Shown in pieces: positions 56,262 to 64,000 of a stretch of 64,000 nucleotides of DNA. The notes under the pieces were generated by a model, which worked only from the letters and a program-made list of their open reading frames with translations, was not told the DNA's origin and did no database searches. Numbering within the stretch: position 1 is the stretch's first letter; each line of letters starts with the position of its first letter. Position numbers and translations under genes: made by a program. Location: positions 1,674,001-1,738,000 of the forward strand of contig AP018280.1 in NCBI GenBank assembly GCA_004296455.1. Direction: 5' to 3'. This DNA comes from Calothrix sp. NIES-4101. Its GTDB lineage: Bacteria; Cyanobacteriota; Cyanobacteriia; Cyanobacteriales; Nostocaceae.

Positions 56262-56888
56262 CTAATCTAATTCCCGACGACCTTCTAAAGCTCGCGCTAA
56301 AGTCACTTCATCCGCATATTCCAAATCGCCACCGACAGGTAAACCAAAGGCAATTCGGGTTACTTTCGTAAATGGCTTAAGAAGCTGACCGATGTATAAA
56401 GTTGTTGTTTCTCCTTCGACACTGGGACTTATAGCCAAAATCACTTCTTTTGGCTGGTCTTTACTAACTCGTCTAACTAGAGCTTGGATAGTCAATTGTT
56501 CGGGACCAATGCCATCAATTGGGGAAATAACTCCACCCAAAACGTGGTATTTGCCTTTAAATTCGCGAGTTTTTTCTAAGGCAATCACATCACGAGAATC
56601 GGCGACAACACAAAAAGTACCATTATCACGATTGCTACTGCGGCAAATCTCGCAAACAGGTTCCGCAGAAAGGTGAAAGCAAACCTGACACAAACCGACT
56701 TGTTTTTTAGCTTCTACAAGCGCTTGTGCCAATGCTTCAATTTCGGCCTCAGGACGTTTGAGTATGTGCAAGGCTAAACGTTGGGCAGTTTTAGGCCCTA
56801 CGCCTGGTAAGCGTTGCAACTGTTCGATTAATCTAGCAAGGGGACGTGCGTAAACCGTAGTTCTATCTCCCGTATATTTGTACTTCAA
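56262..56888 (-). CDS. recR: recombination protein RecR
   Basis: 208 residues. The helix-hairpin-helix ([20 protein letters not shown], about 23-42) is followed by a C4 zinc finger ([16 protein letters not shown]) and a Toprim domain ([29 protein letters not shown]). It works with RecO/RecF to load RecA. No ATG lies at the N-terminus of the conserved part; the start appears to be TTG at 56888, just after a stop. The length is normal. It faces away from the large kinase gene. Confidence 0.92.
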   Translation of the reverse strand: MKYKYTGDRTTVYARPLARLIEQLQRLPGVGPKTAQRLALHILKRPEAEIEALAQALVEAKKQVGLCQVCFHLSAEPVCEICRSSNRDNGTFCVVADSRDVIALEKTREFKGKYHVLGGVISPIDGIGPEQLTIQALVRRVSKDQPKEVILAISPSVEGETTTLYIGQLLKPFTKVTRIAFGLPVGGDLEYADEVTLARALEGRRELD

Positions 56889-58839
56889 TTATGATGACAT
56901 TCTTGGGGAATTTTAGCTTGTTAATTTTTTGTTTTTACTATTTTTAATTTTTGGACACAATTTTCTGATCTCGATTTTCTGTCCCATTGATACTTATACC
57001 CCATCATCTGGGAAGACTAAATCTAGCAATTTTGAGGATTTAGAGATATGCTTAGCACTCTGATAAATATTCGCGGATATAGCGTTAGCGAAGAAATCTA
57101 CAACGGTTCGAGAACATCAGTTTATCGAGCATTTCGAGAAAATGATAACAAACCTGTAGTTATCAAACTGCTGAAAAATTCTTATCCCAGTTTTAGCGAA
57201 CTAGTACAATTCCACAATCAGTATACGATCGCTAAAAATCTCAAAAATCCTGGAATTATCCAAACCTATAGCTTAGAACCATTCCAGAATAGCTACATTT
57301 TAGTGATGGAAGATTTTGGGGGAGTCTCCCTCAAAGATTATTTTGTGAATAATTCTGTAGCATTCCTTGTTGAGTTTTTACAAATAGCGATCGCACTATG
57401 TAATACCTTAGATATACTCTATCACAATCGAATTATTCATAAAGATATTAAACCTAGTAATATATTAATTAATCCAGAAACAAAACAAGTTAAATTAATC
57501 GACTTTAGTATTGCATCACTTCTACCCAGAGAAACCCAAACCCTAGTTAACCCCAATGTCTTAGAAGGAACACTTGCTTATATATCTCCAGAACAAACAG
57601 GGAGAATGAATCGCGGGATTGACTATCGCACAGATTTTTATTCTCTGGGTGTAACTTTTTATGAATTACTCACTGGTGAGTTACCATTTCCACCTAGTGA
57701 TGCGATGGAATTGGTACATTCCCATATTGCGAAAACATCGCCATTATTACACGAAATTAATCTGGATATCCCCTTAGTTATCTCAGAAATCGTCAGTAAG
57801 CTGATGGCGAAAAATGCTGAAGATAGATATCAGAGTGCATTAGGATTGAAATTTGATTTAGAAAAATGTCTGACTAAGCTAAGAGAAATTGGGGAAATTC
57901 AAAGTTTTGATATTGCTAGTAGGGATGTGTGCGATCGCTTCATAATTCCTGATAAACTTTATGGCAGAGAAGCCGAAGTATCAACCCTCCTAGAAGCATT
58001 TGAGAGAGTCAGTCAGGGTGCAACGGAAATGATGCTTGTTGCTGGATTTTCAGGGATTGGTAAAACAGCAGTTGTCAACGAAGTACATAAACCAATTGTC
58101 AGACAACGCGGATATTTTATCAAAGGCAAATTTGACCAATTTAACCGCAACATCCCCTTCTCTGCATTTGTCCAATCATTTCGTAATTTAATGGGGCAAT
58201 TATTGACTGAAAGTGATGTGGAAATTCAGGAATGGAAAAATAAAATATTAGACGCTGTTGGTGAAAATGGACAAGTAATTATTGAAGTTATTCCCGAATT
58301 AGAAAACATTATTGGCGAACAACCAGCAGCAGTAGAATTACCAGGAACAGCAGCACAAAATAGATTTAATTTATTATTTCAAAAATTCACCAAAGTTTTT
58401 ACTACACCTGAACATCCCTTAGTAATATTTTTAGATGATTTGCAATGGGCGGATTCAGCATCGCTGAAGTTAATGCAGCTATTAATGGCTGATACCGGGC
58501 ATCTTTTCATTATTGGTGCATATCGTGATAATGAAGTCAATCTTGGACATCCATTATTGATGACCTTGAGTGAAATTCAAAAGATACAAGCAACAATTAA
58601 CATGATTACTTTAGCACCACTCAGTCAAGTACAAGTAAATAAATTAGTTGCTGACACACTCAAATGTTCAGAAGAAATCGCACGGAATCTCTCTGTATTA
58701 ATCTCTCAGAAAACTCAGGGTAATCCATTTTTTGCAACCCAGTTTCTTAAATCATTATATCAAGAAAATATCATTCACTTTGATCTAGCACTAGGCTGTT
58801 GGCAATGTTATATCGCCCAACTAAAAACTCAAGCGCTTA

Positions 58840-60137
58840 GGATCGTGGATTAAATAAGGTGTAATACTGCCAATAATATCAGTACACTAGAAGGGTAAAT
58901 TGAGAACTGGTAAATGATGCACCCTTACCCTGGTGAAATTGAAGTTCAAATGCAACGATATTATGAATCGTTGTCGGAGAAGGATTGCCGCCGATATGCA
59001 GCAATTGAAGCAGTAAAATTAGGGTACGGGGGACAGGCATACATCCGTCGCTTGCTGGGATGCCATCACGAAACCTTACAATTAGGCTTGCGAGAACTTG
59101 AGGACGAAACGGCGCTTGGGCAGGAGAGGATTCGCCAACCCGGAGGTGGACGGAAATCAGCCTTCGAGACAATTGTTGGATTAGACGAGGCGTTTTTGCG
59201 AGTGTTGGAGAGGCACACAGCAGGTTCGCCGATGGATGAAAGTGTCAAGTGGACCAATCTCAAGCGTCATGAGATTGCAGGATTGCTGGGAAATGAAGGA
59301 ATCGAAGTGAGTGTGACAGTGGTAGACCAGTTGTTGGAGAAATATAACTTTCGTAAACGTAAAGCAGTAAAGACCCTGGCAACAGGAGAGAATCAATATC
59401 GCAACGAGCAATTTGAGACGATTGACCAACTTAAGCACTCTTATCAAACGGCAGGTAATCCGGTCATGAGTATGGACACCAAAAAAAAGAATTAATTGGG
59501 CAGTTATACCGGGAGGGACAACTATACACTCAAGAAACGATAGAGGTGTTTGACCATGATTGGCCAACGCTTGCGACTGGAGTTGCCATTCCCCATGGGC
59601 TGTACGATATAACAGACAATGTGGGTTATATCCAGATTGGCATCAGCCACGATACCAGTGAATTAGCCTGTGACTCAATTCGCTACTGGTGGAACACCTA
59701 TGGTAAGACGCGTTATTCTTTGGCAAATTCAATTTTGCTGTTATGTGATGGTGGCGGTAGCAATAGCTCTCGCTATTACATCTTCAAACAGGACTTACAG
59801 GCATTAGTTAATGAACTGGGCATCGAAATTCGTATCGCTCATTATCCGCCCTACACCTCCAAGTATAATCCGATTGAGCATCGTTTGTTTCCTCATATCT
59901 CTCGCGTTTGTCAGGGGATGATTTTTGAGAGTATCCAGACTGTAAAAGACTTAATGGCAAAGGCAACCACTCGCACAGGACTCAAAGTTTTTACAACGAT
60001 TCTCGATAAAACCTATCAAACGGGTCGAAAAGTGGCTGAAGATTTCAAATCAAACATGAAGATTGTTTTTGATGAATTTTTGCCCCAATGGAATTACACC
60101 GCTAAACCAGAATTACACTTTATTTAATCCACGATCC
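58840..60137 (+). mobile_element. ISAzo13-type insertion sequence
   Basis: 1298 bp, with near-perfect inverted ends of about 30 bp. The left end begins GGATCGTGGATTAAATAA (58840) and the right end, read inversely from 60137, is the same apart from two mismatches. TTA (58837-58839 and 60138-60140) flanks it and is the apparent target duplication; a TA duplication with asymmetric ends cannot be excluded. The transposase gene fills the element. It is inserted in the kinase gene, in the same orientation. The ends are intact, suggesting recent movement. Confidence 0.9.
58914..60127 (+). CDS. ISAzo13 family transposase, two overlapping frames
   Basis: The first frame (58914-59495, 193 residues) contains the helix-turn-helix region and RRPGGGRKS-like IRQPGGGRKSA. 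It ends MDTKKKN. Relatives read MDTKKKEL and go on. The second frame continues exactly from that point (ELIGQLYREGQLYTQE) to 60127 and has the DDE-type domain: DHDWPTLATG, LLLCDGGGSNSSRYYIF, YPPYTSKYNPIEHRLFPH. The break is at eight A's and a G (59481-59489). An A-AAA-AAG slippery sequence gives a -1 shift that restores the family sequence. It may be programmed or a deletion of one A. Confidence 0.85.
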
Positions 60138-63100
60138 TTACAGATGATGTTGTAAGTTTTATGGTTTTTCAATTGCGAAAATTACTGCCAGAAACTCAAT
60201 ATATCTTGCAGTTAGCAGCTTGTATTGGTAATCAGTTTGATTTAGCAACTTTGGCTATTGTTTTAGAACAATCAGAGGTTGAAATCGCGACGAATTTATG
60301 GGAAGCGTTGCAAGAGGGATTGATTTTACCAATTAGCGAGGTTTATAAGTTTTATCAAGGCGATGATTATCAGCAATTAGAATTATCAAATAATCATAAA
60401 CAATCAGCTAAGTATAAATTTTTACATGACAGGGTACAACAAGCTGCTTATTCCCTGATTCCAAAGGAACAAAAACAAACTACTCACTACAAAATCGGAC
60501 AACTATTGCTGCAACAAATTTCTCCAGATCTTAGAGAAGAGAAAATTTTTTAAATAGTTAATCAATTAAATTATGGGACTGCTTTAATTACCCAACAAAA
60601 TCAACGAGATGAATTAGCAGAACTGAATTTAATTGCTTGTCGCAAAGCTAAAAACTCTACCGCCTATCAAGCAGCAGGAGAATACGCCGCAACCGGATTA
60701 TCATTGTTAGGAGAACAAGCTTGGCAACGGCAATATGAAATGAGCTTGTCTTTCTATGAATTAGCGGCAGAAATTGCTTCTTTATGCTGCGAATTTGAAT
60801 TGATGGAGCGATTGATTGATAGTGTGATTGAACAAGCACATTCTTTGCTAGAAAAAGTCAATGTCTACTGCATTAAAATTCAATCTTATGTTTTTCAAAA
60901 TAAACCAGTCGAAGCTCTGGATATTGGGCAGACACTCCTGCATCAGTTTGGGGTTACGTTTGCCAAATCACCCACGCCAGTAGATATTCAACAATCAATT
61001 CAAGAGATTAATGAACTAATAAAAGATAGAAAAATTGCCGATTTATTTGATTTGCCTGTCATGACAGATCGGCAAATATTGGCAATTATCCAGATTGCCT
61101 ATGCTCTTATTCCCCCAGCTTACAACTCCGGTTCTATTTTGTGTCCATTACTGATTACGTTATCAGTTAAATTATCCATTCAACATGGAAATACAATCAT
61201 TTCTGCATTTGCTTACGCTAACTATGGTTTTATTCTCTGCAATCTTGTAAAAGATGTAAATGCAGCCACAGAATTTGCTCAATTATCACTACAAATAATC
61301 TCAAAATTTGACGCTAAAGCTATTAAACCAGAAGTGCTTTTAGTGTTAGGAGGTTTTATCCTGCACCGCAAATCTCACATCAAAAATATCCTCCCACTGT
61401 TGCAAGAAAGTTATATGATTGCTTTAGAAGTTGGCAGCACAAAGTTTGCAGGATATCATGCTCGTACTTTTTGTAACGCTGCTTTTTGGAGTAATCAACC
61501 GCTTGTCACCTTAGAGCAGGATGCTCGTGCTTACTACAATGGCTTGATGCAACTCAATCAAGTGGGACTAGCTAATCACTGTCGTCTTTCTTGGCAGTCT
61601 GCACTCAATTTACTTGGTTTTGGTGAACATCCTTGTATTTTATCTGGGGAAGCTGTACAAGAGACGGAACTTCTGCCGCAGTTAATTTCTGATAATGATG
61701 TGAGTGAGTTGTGAGTTTTCTATTCATATAAACTCATGCTCTGCTTTTTGTTTGGAGAAATTGAACATGCACAAAACTATACTATTGAGTGCAAAAACTA
61801 TTTAGTTGCGGCTCAGGGACTAGTATACGAGCCGTCATTTTATTTCTATGATTCTTTGATTGCTGTAGCAACTTTGAACTTGCAATTACAAGAAGTATCA
61901 GAGGTATTACAACGGGTAGAGCAGAATCAAACTCAGTTAAAACACTGGGCACATTATGCGCCAATGAATTATCAACATAAAGTTGATTTGGTAGAAGCAG
62001 AAAAATATCGAGTGTTAGGACAAAAAGCTGAAGCTATCGAGTTTTACGACAAGGCAATTTTCCTCGCCAAAGCGAACGAATATATCCAAGAAGAAGCTTT
62101 AGCTAACGAACTGGCGGCTAAATTTTACCTTGACTGGGGTAAAAGTATCGCCGGAGAATATATGATAAACGCTTACTATGCCTATGCGCGTTGGGGTGCG
62201 AAAGCCAAAGTCGCTGACTTGGAACAACGCTATCCACAATTACTTGCTTTCATATTAAAGCAAACCCGTTCTCCCCTTTCCATTAACGAAACTCTGTTCA
62301 CTTTGGGAAGTGTCACCTGTACTAGTTCTTCGAGCAGCATCTCCGATTCTCTGGATTTAGCCACCATTCTCAAAGCCTCACAAAACCTGTCTAGCGAAAT
62401 TGAAATTCAAAAACTGCTTGCATCGTTGTTGCATATTGCGATCGAAAATGCAGGCGCTGATAAATGTGTGTTAATGCTATTTCGAGACGATTTTCAACAG
62501 GATATTCAAGAACATCAACTGCTGATTAAAGGTTTCATCACTGGGGAAACAGAACCAGTTGTGTTACAGAACATTCCTATTGAAGAAAGTGAAGAAATTC
62601 CATTAAAGCTGATTTATAAAGTTCAACATGAAAGGCAGACTGCTGTGCTAGCTGATGCTAGGATAGATCCGATTTTAGCTAATGATTTGTATATTATCCG
62701 TCAGCAGCCGAAAAGCATTTTGTGCAGTCCTGTTTTAAATCAAGGTAAGTTCCTCGGAGTGTTATACCTAGAAAATAATTTAGTTACAGGGGCGTTCACA
62801 CGCGATCGCATCGAACTATTGAATCTACTTTGCACTCAAGCTGCAATCTCGCTCGAAAATGCCATACTTTACCAAAAATCTCAACAAGCATTAGAAGATT
62901 TACAACAAGCAAATTTACAAATTGTCCAAAGTGAAAAAATGTCAGCTTTGGGTAATTTAGTTGCTGGTGTCGCCCATGAAATGAACAATCCTTTAGGTTT
63001 TATTGCCGCAACTATCAAACAAGCTCAACCTACAATTGCCGATTTAAGCGAACACATCAAATTGTATCAAGAAGCTCTGCCAAATCCAGGTGAAGAAATT

Positions 63101-63792
63101 ACAGAACATGCTGAGGAAATTGACCTAGATTATAGCTTGGACGACTTGCCGAAGATGATGAATGCAATGGTTATGGCGTGCGACAGATTAAGAAATATTA
63201 GCACCAGCTTAAGAACTTTCTCTCGTGCTGATAGAGATTATAAAGTTCCATTTAATATTCATGAAGGCATCGACAGCACAATTTTAATCCTCAAACATCG
63301 CCTCAAAGCCAACGAACAACGTCCAGCCATTGAAGTGATTACAGAATATGGCAATTTACCACAAGTTGATTGTTTTCCTGGACAATTAAACCAGGTATTT
63401 ATGAATATTCTCGCTAATGCTATTGACGCTTTAGATGAGTCAAATACAGGACGTAATTTCGAGGAAATTAAGGCAAATCCTAACAAAATTACCATTCAAA
63501 CCTCAGTCCAAAATCACAATGTAATAATTAGTATTGCTGATAATGGTAAGGGAATGAGTGAATCAGTTAAACAGAAAATATTTGACCATTTATTCACTAC
63601 CAAAGGAGTTGGTAAAGGTACAGGATTAGGGTTAGCTATAGCTCGACAAATCATTGAAGAAACCCACAATGGAAAGTTAAGTTGTCATTCCGTTGTTGGT
63701 AAAGGTACTGAGTTTATGATTGAAATTCCAGCGTGATCTGCAAAATTTCACATAGCCGATAAATTTCGTGAAATTTCTCAGTTTCGCTGTGA

Positions 63793-64000
63793 TTAATTGA
63801 CTAAAGACGCGATCGCCTGCACTAGTACCTGTAGTTCTACAGGTTTAGGAATGTGTTCCTGAAATCCTACGGATAAAGCTTGTTCCCGATCTAACTCGCC
63901 AGCGTAGGCTGTAAGGGCGATCGCTTTAATTGTGCCTCCCTGTTCTGATGGTAAGGCTCTAATCTGCCGCAGCAGCGTATAACCGTCAACTTCCGGCATT
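63793..64000 (-). CDS. receiver domain, C-terminal end (partial)
   Basis: The last 68 residues of a response regulator or hybrid kinase; the 5' part lies beyond the window. MPEVDGYTLL follows the phosphorylation site of a receiver, KAIALTAYAG carries the Thr/Ala switch residues, and HIPKPVE the conserved Lys. The stop is at 63793. This receiver type is often the C-terminal domain of a large hybrid histidine kinase or sits next to one. Confidence 0.85.
   Translation of the reverse strand, partial: MPEVDGYTLLRQIRALPSEQGGTIKAIALTAYAGELDREQALSVGFQEHIPKPVELQVLVQAIASLVN

Larger units (their letters stand above)
57048..63736 (+). pseudogene. Ser/Thr kinase-ATPase-GAF-histidine kinase gene, broken by an IS and two stops
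   Basis: A large cyanobacterial multidomain kinase. Order: Ser/Thr kinase (about 1-270; HKDIKPSNIL, LIDFSIAS, SPEQTGRMNR), AAA_16 ATPase (GFSGIGKTAVV, LVIFLDDLQWAD), TPR-like region, GAF domain, and histidine kinase with intact H-box VAHEMNNPLGF, N-box NILANAIDAL and G-boxes. The IS at 58840-60137 splits it after QLKTQAL. Removing the IS and one TTA copy (1301 bp) restores the frame, QALTDDVVSF, giving about 1795 codons. Two further in-frame stops exist: TAA at 60551-60553 (after REEKIF) and TGA at 61712-61714 (after DVSEL). The C-terminal part could still be translated from 61736. Confidence 0.9.

Noticed and set aside
1-64000. CRISPR arrays, tRNA and rRNA genes
   Set aside because: No regularly spaced direct repeats and no TψC-arm plus acceptor pattern were found by eye in the intergenic regions. 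A covariance search could still find a missed tRNA.

Overview
The window reads as chromosome of a filamentous, probably heterocyst-forming cyanobacterium (Nostocales-like). The evidence is the many HIP1 octamers (GCGATCGC, including bases 1-8), AT-rich intergenic DNA, a high-light-inducible protein, and several cyanobacterial families (PatA-type regulators, a PatD-like protein, a HetP-like small protein, CPP1-like, DUF2949, DUF2811). No rRNA, tRNA or CRISPR array was recognised. The species cannot be named from this sequence.

Layout. 1-329 is the 3' end of murE. 348-8104, all on the minus strand, is a peptide-export locus: three short double-glycine-leader peptide genes, a C39-peptidase ABC transporter, an HlyD adaptor, a membrane protein like a degenerate kinase, a NarL-type response regulator and a histidine kinase. 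8.6-12.1 kb holds yceD, a possible small RNA, an AI-2E-type permease and a sulfite-oxidase-fold molybdoenzyme with a cytochrome b561-type partner. 12.1-26 kb is rich in signalling: a HetP-like ORF of 58 codons, a kinase with Asn at the phospho-acceptor position, an ATPase-GGDEF protein with an altered GGDEF motif, a class III adenylate cyclase, a site-2 protease, a TPR protein and a PatA/CheY pair. 26.4-38 kb holds rluD, a fused peptide-type ABC ATPase, a patD-like gene divergent from a Rel/SpoT gene, an NblR-like regulator, a DUF192 lipoprotein, DUF2949, CPP1-like, an OmpR-type regulator and DUF2811. 38-47 kb has tolC, a TPR protein, a CheY, a gyrA/parC-type topoisomerase gene, an hli gene preceded by two HLR1-like elements, and sigA. 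A gene-poor stretch of 2.8 kb (47.2-50.0 kb) follows. 50-57 kb has leuA, a Crp-family regulator, a methyltransferase, a phosphoribulokinase paralogue, a small unknown protein, a low-molecular-weight phosphatase and recR. 57-63.7 kb is a large Ser/Thr kinase-ATPase-GAF-histidine kinase gene broken by an ISAzo13-type insertion and by two in-frame stop codons. The window ends inside a receiver domain.

How it fits together. Apart from housekeeping genes, the theme is sensing: about a dozen two-component, cyclic-nucleotide or kinase genes. The most notable system is the peptide-export locus. It encodes leader peptides, the protease-transporter that would cut and export them, its periplasmic adaptor, and a collinear two-component pair. 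No modification enzyme is seen, and the mature peptides contain no cysteine.
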